DNA from: Pyxidicoccus sp. MSG2 | Lineage (GTDB): Bacteria > Myxococcota > Myxococcia > Myxococcales > Myxococcaceae | NCBI RefSeq assembly: GCF_026626705.1 | Contig: NZ_JAPNKC010000001.1 | Location: 806,001-870,000 of the forward strand | Reading direction: 5' to 3' | DNA: 64,000 bases | Shown: in pieces, positions 25,582 to 34,100 of the stretch | How positions within the stretch are numbered: position 1 is the stretch's first letter | Layout: every line of letters begins with the position of its first letter | Position numbers and translations under genes: made by a program | The notes under the pieces: model-generated | What the model saw: only the letters and a program-made list of their open reading frames with translations | What the model was told of the DNA's origin: nothing | Database searches by the model: none

Positions 25582-25877
25582 ATGCCAGCCCCTCGGTGCC
25601 CGAGGTCGCCCAGCTCGTCGTCGAGCTCCGGCGGATGATTGCCCATGAGCTCGACGTCCGCATCCAGGAGTCGGACATCTCCGACGATATCTCCCTGCTC
25701 GAGGGCGGGCTCGCGCTCGACTCCATCGTCCTGTTCGAGTTCATCGCCCTCATCGAGAAGCGCTTCGGCTTCGAGTTCTCCGACAAGGGCCTCAGCCCGG
25801 AGACCTTCGCGAGCCTGACGGTGCTTGCCCAGCACATCCACGGCATGGCGGCGCAGCGCCAGTCGGCCGTGGCCTGA
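25578..25877 (+). CDS. acyl carrier protein
   Basis: A 99-residue free-standing carrier protein. The phosphopantetheine-attachment Ser49 is in GGLALDSIVLFEF. The helix before it and the acidic helix after (IALIEKRFGFEF) fit the ACP fold. ATG 25578 follows AAGGAG by 8 bases and overlaps the ligase stop by 4 bp (ATGA). A GTG 9 bp upstream is less well placed. Together with the ligase it forms a loading pair that tethers the substrate for the downstream enzymes. Confidence 0.9.
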   Translation: MNASPSVPEVAQLVVELRRMIAHELDVRIQESDISDDISLLEGGLALDSIVLFEFIALIEKRFGFEFSDKGLSPETFASLTVLAQHIHGMAAQRQSAVA

Positions 25878-25914
25878 AGACCCCCACCGCCTCACCCGAG
25901 AAGAGGTCGTCGCC

Positions 25915-27198
25915 ATGAGCACCGCCACCGAGGAGCTGCCCCGCGGCATCGAGCTGACGCGCAAGGGGTTCGTCACCAACTACCCGCCCTACCGCTACTG
26001 GCGCGGCGATGTCGCCCAGCGCTTCCTGACGCCCGCGCCGCTCAACATCTACGTGCACACGCCCTACTGCGTGCAGCGGTGCGCGTACTGTCACTACAAG
26101 ACGACCACCCTCAGCGAGAACCGCAAGCCGGAGATCGACCGCTACGTCAGCTCGCTGTGCCGCGAAATCGAGCTGGCCTCCAAGCGCTTCGACCTCAAGG
26201 CGCGCCCCACGCACTCCATCTACTTCGGCGGCGGCACGCCCACCCTGCTGTCCAAGGACAACCTCAGCCGCATCATGGACACGCTGCGCGAGCACCTCAC
26301 CCTCGCGGACCCTGAAATCACCGTCGAGGGCGAGCCCGTCACGCTCATCCAGGCCAAGGCGGACCACCTCCAGCACCTGGGCGTCAACCGCATCAGCCTG
26401 GGCATCCAGTCCTTCGCGGACGAAATCGTCCTCAAGACGGGCCGGCGGGACACGGAGAAGCAGGGGCTCAAGGCCATCGAAATCGCCCTGGGCACCGGGG
26501 CGGTCGTCAACATCGACCTGATGAGTGGCCTGGCGGGCGAGACGGACGCCACGTGGGCGCACACCGTGGAGACGGCGCTGGGCACCGGCGTGCAGTCGCT
26601 CACCGTCTACAAGACGGAGCTGTATTCCAACACCGACTACTACGCGAGCGTGAAGAAGGACGCGCAGTTCCTCCCCTCCGACGAGGAGGAGGTGAAGTAC
26701 GCGGCCCATGCCATCAAACAGCTGGAGCGCGCCAACTACCTGCCGGTGAACTTCTTCACCTTCACGAAGGGCGGCGGCTTCATGCAGCGCCACACCACCA
26801 GCAAGTGGCGCGGCGACGACATCTACTCCTTCGGCGTGTCGGCCTTCGGCGCGCTCGGCAACATCTCCGTGCAGAACACCAGTGACTTGCAGAAGTACTC
26901 GGACATGGTGGAGGCGGGCGAGCTGCCCGTGGCGCGCGGCTACCAGCTCAGCGCCAAGGACCTGATGGCCCGTGACGTGGTGCTGGGCCTGAAGCTGCTG
27001 CGCCTGGACCGCAAGGAGTTCCAGCGCCGCCACGGCTTCGACCTGGTGAAGCTGGTGCAGCCCACCGTGGACGCGCTGGTGGGCGGCGACTTCCTCACCG
27101 TCACCGACGCGGAGCTGGCGCTCACGCGCAAGGGCCTGCTCTGGGGCGACTACACCGGGCGCCAGCTCTCCGCCGCCGTCGACGCCGTCGCATCCTGA
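25915..27198 (+). CDS. HemN/HemW-like radical SAM enzyme
   Basis: A 427-residue protein with the cluster motif CVQRCAYC (Cys52, Cys56, Cys59), SAM-binding FGGGTPTLL, a GEP motif (EGEPVT), GIQSF and a C-terminal HemN-type domain. True HemN makes protoporphyrinogen IX and HemW carries heme. Relatives inside natural-product clusters act as methylases or cyclopropanases using two SAM molecules. No porphyrin genes are near and it follows an ACP gene, so action on an ACP-bound substrate is the likeliest role. ATG 25915 was chosen over a longer frame reading through the ACP gene. Confidence 0.85.
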   Translation: MSTATEELPRGIELTRKGFVTNYPPYRYWRGDVAQRFLTPAPLNIYVHTPYCVQRCAYCHYKTTTLSENRKPEIDRYVSSLCREIELASKRFDLKARPTHSIYFGGGTPTLLSKDNLSRIMDTLREHLTLADPEITVEGEPVTLIQAKADHLQHLGVNRISLGIQSFADEIVLKTGRRDTEKQGLKAIEIALGTGAVVNIDLMSGLAGETDATWAHTVETALGTGVQSLTVYKTELYSNTDYYASVKKDAQFLPSDEEEVKYAAHAIKQLERANYLPVNFFTFTKGGGFMQRHTTSKWRGDDIYSFGVSAFGALGNISVQNTSDLQKYSDMVEAGELPVARGYQLSAKDLMARDVVLGLKLLRLDRKEFQRRHGFDLVKLVQPTVDALVGGDFLTVTDAELALTRKGLLWGDYTGRQLSAAVDAVAS

Positions 27199-27215
27199 AC
27201 CACCCGCACCGCTCC

Positions 27216-27965
27216 ATGCTCCTCACCGACGACTTCGTCTACCTGCACCAGCCCAAGACGGGCGGCACCTTCGTCACGAAGATGCTGGAGCGGCTCTATG
27301 CGGGTGGCGGCCGGCCCTGGGTGAACACCCAGAAGCACGGGGGCTGCTCGGCCATCCCCGAGCCGTGGCGTGGCAAGCCGCTGCTCACCACGCTGCGCAA
27401 CCCGTATGACCGGTACGTGTCCCAGTACCACTTCGGCTGGTGGAAGCTGCACCCGGACATGTACTGCGGCGCGGACGAGATGCGGGCCCTCTTCCCGCAC
27501 TACCCGGACCTGTCCTTCGCCGAGTTCGTCGTCCTGGCGAACACGAAGTTCGTCAACCGGCACAACCGCGAGGAGACGGGCTTCCGCAATGAGCGCCTCC
27601 CCGAGGAGCGCCGGCCGGGCTGGCACACCGAGCAGTTCGTGCGCTTCTACTGCGCCAACCCTCGCGAGGTGTTCGCCGCCATCGACGACGACTACCTCAC
27701 CTCCGGCCGGTGCCGGCAGGACATGTACCCGGTGCGCTTCACCTTCTCCGAAAACCTCAACCGGGGCCTGCACGGCTTCCTGCTGGAGATGGGCCACGCA
27801 CCAGAGGCGCTCGCCTTCATCCTGGACGCGGAGAAGGTGTACCCCGCCGAGGGAGGGCGCGCGCCGGAGGACCGCTGGGAGTCCTATTACACGCCCGAGC
27901 TGAAGCAGCTCGTGCGCACCCGGGAGCGGCTCCTCTTCGAGCTGTTCCCCCAGTACGACGTCTGA
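27216..27965 (+). CDS. sulfotransferase family protein (first copy)
   Basis: A 249-residue protein. The PAPS 5'-phosphosulfate loop is HQPKTGGTFV near the N-terminus and the 3'-phosphate site is TLRNPYDRYVSQY, as in Golgi-type carbohydrate sulfotransferases. It would transfer sulfate from PAPS to a hydroxyl or amine. It begins 17 bp after the radical SAM gene and ends 16 bp before the SDR, so it belongs to the same operon. The small size and lack of a membrane segment imply a soluble small-molecule enzyme. Confidence 0.8.
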   Translation: MLLTDDFVYLHQPKTGGTFVTKMLERLYAGGGRPWVNTQKHGGCSAIPEPWRGKPLLTTLRNPYDRYVSQYHFGWWKLHPDMYCGADEMRALFPHYPDLSFAEFVVLANTKFVNRHNREETGFRNERLPEERRPGWHTEQFVRFYCANPREVFAAIDDDYLTSGRCRQDMYPVRFTFSENLNRGLHGFLLEMGHAPEALAFILDAEKVYPAEGGRAPEDRWESYYTPELKQLVRTRERLLFELFPQYDV

Positions 27966-27981
27966 CGCGAGAGGGAGAGGG

Positions 27982-28689
27982 ATGGAAATCACGGAGAGGG
28001 TCGCGCTCGTCACGGGCGCCAACCGGGGCATCGGACTGGAGGTCTGCCGGCAGCTCGCGGCCCGGGGCATCCGCGTCGCGCTCACCGCCCGCAACGAGGA
28101 CAAGGGGCGCCCCGCGGCGAAGGCGCTCGCGGAGCAGGGGCTGCCCGTCACCTTCTTCCCGCTCGACGTCACCCGCGAGGAGAGCATGGTCCAGACGGTG
28201 GAGGCCGTCACCCGCGAGCTGGGCCGCCTGGACATCCTCGTCAACAACGCGGCCGTCGCCCTGGACATGAAGCAGCCCGGCCTGGAGCTGGGCATGGACA
28301 CCGTGCGCACCACCCTGGAGACGAACGTCCACGGCCCGCTGCGCCTCATCCAGCTCTGCGTGCCGGTGATGCGCCAGCAGGGCTACGGCCGCATCGTCAA
28401 CGTCTCCAGTGGGCTGGGCTCCTTCTCGCGCCTGGCCGCGGGCAAGCTGGCCTACCGCATCTCCAAGGCGTCCCTCAACGCGATGACGTGCGTGTTCGCC
28501 GACGAGCTGAAGGACACCAACATCCTCGTCAACGCCGTGACGCCAGGCTGGGTGCGCACGCACCTGGGCGGCATCCGCGCGGAGCGCTCGGTGGAGGAGG
28601 GCTCGGAAGGCATCGTCTGGCTGGCCACCATTCCGGACGACGGCCCGCGCGGGAAGTTCTTCAAGGACCGCGACGAGTTCCCCTGGTAG
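27982..28689 (+). CDS. short-chain dehydrogenase/reductase
   Basis: A 235-residue classical SDR. The cofactor loop is TGANRGIG (11-18), NNAA is at about 92-95, the catalytic Ser is in NVSSGLG and the active site is Tyr158-x3-Lys162 (YRISK). Arg residues near TARNEDKGR favour NADP(H). GAGAGGGAG precedes the ATG. In this operon it probably reduces a keto group or oxidises an alcohol on the substrate before sulfation. Confidence 0.92.
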   Translation: MEITERVALVTGANRGIGLEVCRQLAARGIRVALTARNEDKGRPAAKALAEQGLPVTFFPLDVTREESMVQTVEAVTRELGRLDILVNNAAVALDMKQPGLELGMDTVRTTLETNVHGPLRLIQLCVPVMRQQGYGRIVNVSSGLGSFSRLAAGKLAYRISKASLNAMTCVFADELKDTNILVNAVTPGWVRTHLGGIRAERSVEEGSEGIVWLATIPDDGPRGKFFKDRDEFPW

Positions 28690-28694
28690 GCCCC

Positions 28695-29576
28695 ATGCCC
28701 AAGCCCAACTTCTTCATCGTCGGGGCACCGCGCTGTGCCACGACGTCGATGTACACGTATCTCAAGCAGCACCCGGGCATCTTCCTGTCGCTGCTCAAGG
28801 AGCCCATCTACTTCGGCTCGGACCTGACGCGACAGCCGCTCGCCGTGGGCGACGAGGCCAGCTACCTGAGCCTCTTCGACGGCGCGGGCGACGCGAAGGT
28901 GGTGGGCGAGGGCTCCGTCTTCTACATCATGTCCAGGACGGCCCCCGCCGAGCTGAAGGCCTTCTCCCCGGACGCGCGCATCCTCATCATGCTGCGCGAG
29001 CCCGTGGCGATGATGCACTCGCTGCACTCGCTGTACCTGCGCACCGGCAACGAGGACCTGGAGGACTTCTCCGCGGCGCTCGACGCGGAGCCGGAGCGGG
29101 CGCGCGGGCAGCGGCTGCCCCCCCGGTGCTACTTCCCCGAGGGGCTCCAGTACCGCTCGGTGGCGCGCTACGCGGAGCCGGTGGAGCGCTTCCTGCGCAC
29201 CTTCGGCCGCGAGCGGGTCCACATCGTCATCTTCGACGACCTGGTGAAGGACGTGCGGAGGGAGTACCGGCGCACGCTGGAGTTCCTCGGCGTGGACCCG
29301 GAGCACACCCCGGAGTTCGACGAGGCCCGCGCCACGGCGCTCATCCGCCCCCTGGTGCTGCGGCAGATGCGCGCGGCCACCCCGGAGATTCGCGCCCGGC
29401 TGAAGACGGGCCGCGACTCCCACCTCGGCACCAAGAGCCAGCGGCTGTCGCCGGGGGCGCGCGAGCGCGTCTGCGCGGAGCTGCTGCCAGACGTGGAGCG
29501 ACTGAGCGCGCTGCTGGACAGGGACCTCACCCACTGGTGCCGTCCTTCCCACCCCGGCCCGGAGGCGCGCCCATGA
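28695..29576 (+). CDS. sulfotransferase (second copy)
   Basis: A 293-residue PAPS-dependent sulfotransferase, more like heparan/NDST-type bacterial homologues than the first copy. The 5' loop is VGAPRCATTSMYTYL with the typical QHPGIF after it, and the 3' site is REPVAMMHSLHSLYL. The ATG lies 5 bp after the SDR stop. A longer frame running back through the SDR gene is rejected. Two different sulfotransferases in one operon suggest a doubly sulfated product or two acceptors. Confidence 0.87.
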   Translation: MPKPNFFIVGAPRCATTSMYTYLKQHPGIFLSLLKEPIYFGSDLTRQPLAVGDEASYLSLFDGAGDAKVVGEGSVFYIMSRTAPAELKAFSPDARILIMLREPVAMMHSLHSLYLRTGNEDLEDFSAALDAEPERARGQRLPPRCYFPEGLQYRSVARYAEPVERFLRTFGRERVHIVIFDDLVKDVRREYRRTLEFLGVDPEHTPEFDEARATALIRPLVLRQMRAATPEIRARLKTGRDSHLGTKSQRLSPGARERVCAELLPDVERLSALLDRDLTHWCRPSHPGPEARP

Positions 29577-30259
29577 GCGCAGACACGGGCGGCGGCGCGG
29601 CGGACGCCTTCCGGCTGGCCCGCATCATCCGGCGCCTCAAGGAGCGCGTCCGCCCGGAGGAGCTGGGCGGCGAGTCCGTGGAGGGGCTCGTGCGCCGCTG
29701 GTCCCGGCTGCGCTCGCCGGAGCTGGACATCCAGGTGCGGGAACATGACCCGGCGTGGGCTTCCGCCTTCGAAACCGAGAAGCAGCGGCTCCACGCCGCG
29801 CTGGCCGACGAGGGGCTGGTGGACATCCAGCACATCGGCAGCACGTCCATTCCACCGCTGCCGGGGAAGAACATCCTCGACCTGGCGGTGGCGGTGCGCG
29901 CCCTGCCCTGCACCGCGCGGCAGGCGGAGCTGCTCGCGGGGCTCGGCTATGAGTCCTATGGCCCGAGCCCCATCGACCCGGACTTCACCTGGTTCTGGAA
30001 CGTAAACGCGGACGGCCAGGGCGCCTTCGTCGTCCACGTGTGCGGCCACCAGAGCCCGTGGTTCTCCTACCTCACCAACTTCCGCGACTTCATGCGCGCC
30101 GAGCCCGAGGAGCGGCAGCGCTACGAGGCCCTGAAGCGGGAGCTGGCGGCGGTGCCCGGGCAGAGCTGGCTGGAGTACAGCATCGTCAAGCGCGCCCTGG
30201 CGCTGCGCATCACCGAGCGGGCCAACGCGTGGGCGGCGGCCCGGGACGGGGCACGCTAG
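29573..30259 (+). CDS. GrpB/UPF0157-family nucleotidyltransferase-fold protein
   Basis: A 228-residue protein. The UPF0157 signature is clear: EHDPAWASAFETEKQRL, HIGSTSIPPLPGKNILDLAV (the nucleotidyltransferase GS...D loop), then FVVHVCGHQSPW and NFRDFMRAEPEERQRYEALK. The fold is polymerase-beta-like and the biochemical role of the family is unsettled. It starts in an ATGA overlap with the second sulfotransferase stop and ends 4 bp inside the convergent copy-2 nucleotidyltransferase gene. About 45 extra N-terminal residues are helical and basic. Confidence 0.8.
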   Translation: MSADTGGGAADAFRLARIIRRLKERVRPEELGGESVEGLVRRWSRLRSPELDIQVREHDPAWASAFETEKQRLHAALADEGLVDIQHIGSTSIPPLPGKNILDLAVAVRALPCTARQAELLAGLGYESYGPSPIDPDFTWFWNVNADGQGAFVVHVCGHQSPWFSYLTNFRDFMRAEPEERQRYEALKRELAAVPGQSWLEYSIVKRALALRITERANAWAAARDGAR

Positions 30260-31089
30260 CCGCCCGCCTCCGCGAGCCGGGCGAAGACGTCGTCCAGCAC
30301 CCTCCGGGAGGCCTCCTCCTTCGCGCACGCATGGAGGCGCTCCCGGAACTCGGCCATCAACTCCGGGGTGCTGCCCAGGTGGTTGGGAATCCAGTTCAGC
30401 AGCCGGTCCCCCATGCCCTGGATGTCGTGGTCGGCGTAGCGCGCCAGGTGCTCGTGGATGTCGGGCGCCGGACGGTAGCCGCGGCAGAGGAACTGGAGGA
30501 TGCGGAAGGTGGTCCGGAAGCTGGTGTCCAGCACGCGCGGGTGGGTGATGAGCCGCAGCACGCGCGCGTGCACGTCCTCCAATCCGCAGTCGAGCGGATC
30601 CAACAGCCGGTCCTCCCTGTCGCACGCCAGGTAGAAGGCGTTGACCGAGAAGTCCCGGGTGAGGGCGTCCTCGCGCAAGTCGCCCCGCGCGACGAACGTC
30701 GTGGTCCACATGTCGTCATTCTGGATGTCGTGGCGGCTGCGCAGGATGTTGAGGTCCACGCCACCCGTGGCCCTGCTGCCCCACCGGAGCGTGCCAAAGC
30801 GCGGCGAGTGGCGGAGCACCGGGTCGATGCCGGGGAAGGCCGCGCGTAGCACCGCGTGGGCCTTCTCCACCGGCCCATCCACCGACAGGTCCACGTCCTT
30901 GACGGCCTCGCCGGTGAGCCAATCGCGGCACGCCCCGCCCACCACGTAGACGCGAAAGCCCTCCCGCTGGAGCAGCCCCGCGACGTCGCGGATGCGCACC
31001 GTGTAGCCCGCATCCGCGACGAGCAGCCCGTCCAACGAGGCCCGCACCACGGCCGGGTCGACGGGGTGGCTCCGGTAGTCGTCCGTCAT
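30256..31089 (-). CDS. tRNA nucleotidyltransferase/poly(A) polymerase head-domain protein, copy 2
   Basis: A 277-residue paralogue of the protein at 19311-20210. It has GGACRDWLTG (51-60), metal Asp65/Asp67 (KDVDLSVD), REDALTRDFSVNAFY, DPLDCGLEDV and THPRVL in the same places. The base-selecting EDxxR is DTSFR (188-192), so Asp is again Thr. The C-terminal body and tail are again missing. Its ATG is 15 bp after the alpha-2-macroglobulin stop on the same strand, so it may be read through from that gene. It is convergent with the GrpB-type gene, overlapping by 4 bp. Substrate unknown. Confidence 0.75.
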   Translation of the reverse strand: MTDDYRSHPVDPAVVRASLDGLLVADAGYTVRIRDVAGLLQREGFRVYVVGGACRDWLTGEAVKDVDLSVDGPVEKAHAVLRAAFPGIDPVLRHSPRFGTLRWGSRATGGVDLNILRSRHDIQNDDMWTTTFVARGDLREDALTRDFSVNAFYLACDREDRLLDPLDCGLEDVHARVLRLITHPRVLDTSFRTTFRILQFLCRGYRPAPDIHEHLARYADHDIQGMGDRLLNWIPNHLGSTPELMAEFRERLHACAKEEASRRVLDDVFARLAEAGG

Positions 31090-31103
31090 CTCGTGCGCCT
31101 CGC

Positions 31104-34100
31104 CTACTTCGCCGGGCCCACGGTGAGCACCGCGCCCGTGGAGTACGCGGTGAACTCGGGCGCGTACATGGACTGCACGGTGGCGGGGCCCACGCGGAAG
31201 GTACCGGCCATGTTGGCGCGCAGCCGGTACTTGAAGGTGTACTCGCCGGCGGGCAGCCACTCGAAGAAGAAGTTGGTGCCCGAGTCCCGCGTCTCCTCGT
31301 ACCAGACGATGCCCAGGTCCCACTTGTGGCGGGACTGCGCGTTCTCCGGCTCCAGGCCCGCGGCGCGTGGGTCTCTCAGGTGGACGTACTCCGCCGCGTG
31401 CTTCGTGCGCAGGGAGATCTGCACCTCCACCTCGTCACCGGGCTTGAGCACCGCGCCCTCCGCCAGCGGCTGGAGCACCGCCTCACGGCCCTCGCGCTCG
31501 CGCCGGAAGTAGCGCCGCGACACGTTGAAGAAGTCGCCGCGCTCCTCCTCCGGGAGCTTCTCCGTGGAGAAGTGCCACGTGGCGGAGGCGAAGGCGAAGC
31601 CCGGCGTCGTCTTCTCCACCACCACCGAGCTCATGGTGGCCGGATTCAATTCCGGCCCGGGCACCACCACCTGGTTCTTCTTCCCCGTGTATTCATCCGG
31701 GGAGAACTCCATCTGCACCACGCGCGGGCCCACCGTCACCTTGGCGTCCTCGCGCACGCCCAGCGCGCCTTCGGACTGGAGGTACTTCACCAGCGCGTAG
31801 AGCGCCTCGGCGGTGGCGCGGGTGGACTTCCAGTGGTTGAGCTTCTTGTCCAGCAGCAGCCACTGCACCAGTCCCTCGCGCCGCGGGTCCTTCGGCTTGA
31901 GTTCCGTCAGCGTGCGCAGGGCGAAGGCGTGCGTCTCCGTGGTGTCGTTGTACCAGAGCCAGCTGCGGTCCTCGGGCGCCCAGTACGTGCCCAGCTCCTC
32001 GCTCGACTTCGCCGAGTCCATGACGCTCTCCCAGACCTTCTCGGCGTCCTTCCCCTGCCCCGCGCGCTTCAGCGTCAGCGCCAGGTAGCCCTTGAGGTAC
32101 GGCGAGTGCTTCTTCCAGTGCTTGTAGCTGAAGGCGAGCATCCGCTCGCGCTCGGCGGCGGTGAGCGCCTCGCCCGTGTAGCGCTCGCTCGGGTACGCGG
32201 AGGCCACATAGTTGAGGAACGTGAGGAACTCCCAGCCCTGGCCCTTCTTCATCAGCTTGTCCGCGTACTCCTCACGGAAGTGCCGGGCCACGTAGCCCCA
32301 CGCGTTGCGCGTCATCTCCGGCGGCACCTCCACGCCATACTCCATGGCGCGCGACAGGCCGTGGAGGATGTAGAGCGTCATGAACGGCGACGGCGGTCCC
32401 CCCGGCCACCACGGGAAGCCGCCGCTGGAGGTCTGCGCCTTGCGCAGCTTCCCCATCGCGGAGATGCGCTCGGCCGCGGCCACCTTCGGGTCCAGCACGC
32501 GCACCAGGTCCGCTTCGGCCTGGGGTCCGCCCTTCGCCATCTCCAGCCAGGGCGTCTCCTCCAGCGCCATCTTCCGGTTCGGGTCCACCTCGTCGAAGGT
32601 TTCGAATTGGGTGGCGCGCTCGCTCATCTTCTTCGCCATCTTCGCCACCTCGGGGTACTGCCCGTAGAGGCTGGCGAGGATGCCGGAGGACACGAAGCGG
32701 TTGAGCGTCTGCTCCGTGCACTCGTAGGGGTAGTCCATCAGGTACGGCAGCGACTGGAGCGCCGCGTAGAAGAGCTGCGCGTCCACGGTGACGACGAGCT
32801 GCTCGTTCACCCGCGTCGGGTCCCCGCCCGCGCGCAGGTCCTCGAACGTCATCGTCTTGGAGGACTTGCCCTTCAGCGTGACGAAGCGTGACTGCGACAG
32901 GTGCATGCGGCCGGGCAGCACCGGCAGCGGGCGCAGCTCACCGTCGCTCAGGTTGCCGGCGCGGGCCTCCACGCGGAAGGCCACCGCCCCCACCTTCGCG
33001 GGCGCGGTGAGCGCGAAGCGCAGGTTCGTCCCCCGCCCCGCCGCGACGTTGAAGGCCTGCGACGCGCCCTTCACGCCGAAGTCCGCCAGCAGGCTCTTCT
33101 GCGTCTGCGCGTCCACGATGTCGAGCGTGAGCGTGCCCTGCTGCGGCTTCTCCGCCGCGTTGTTCACCACCACCTCCAGCACCGCCCTGTCCCCTTCGCG
33201 CAGGAAGCGCGGCACGTACGGCCGCACCATCAGCTCCTTCACGCTGCGGGTGGTGCGCTGCACCGAGCCACCCTTCAAGTCGCGGGTGATGCCGTGCACC
33301 CAGACGCTCCACGCCGTCACCGAGTCCGGCACGGTGAACTCCAGCGTGGCCGAGCCATCCGCTCCCGTGAGGAGCTGCGGCACCCAGAACGCCGTCTCCG
33401 CGAAGTTGGAGCGCAGTCCCTCGGCCGGCGCGGCCTGCCCCGCCTGGGCATTCTGCGCCTTGTCCGCATTCTTCGCCTCCGCCTGCAGGGTCGGCTTCGC
33501 CGGCTCGGGGGGAGGCGCGGGAGGCGGAGGCGGCGGAGCTCCGCTCTCGGACTCCTCCATCGGCCGCGCGGCGCTCGGGGCTGCCGTCATCCGCTCGCGT
33601 CGCACCGCACCGCCCATCGCCTGGTTCCGGTAGCGTCGATAGCCCGGCCCGCCCAGGCCGTACTCGTCCTCGAAGCGCAGCGCGTCCGGCTCGGGCGGGT
33701 TCCACCCCTGCACGTCGCCGTACCCCTGGCTGACGACCCACTGGGCCATGGCCACGGCCAGCGAGGAGCGCAGGTCCACATGCGAGGCACGGTGCGGGTA
33801 GAGCGCCGCGACGCTCGGCGGCGTGTGCGGCGCGAACAAGTCGAGCGACTGGTCGTACATGTACGCGAGCAGCTCGGCGGCGCCGGCCTCCACCTTCGCG
33901 CCCTTCGGGCCGCGCACCGTCACGCGCCAGGTCTCCTTCGCGCCAGGACGCAGCTTGTCGCGGAACGTGGCGAACTCCAGGCTCAGCTCCTTGTCGTCCC
34001 ACGGGACGAACACGGGCGAGGAGAAGCCCAGGTACTGCCAGTCGCGCACGGCCACCAGCACCGCGGTGAAGCCGCCGCGCAGCTCCTCCGTCACGGGCAC

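Noticed and set aside
25915..27198. Calling the radical SAM protein coproporphyrinogen oxidase HemN or HemW
   Set aside because: The Cys motif alone does not separate subfamilies, no heme genes are near, and the operon context favours a tailoring enzyme.
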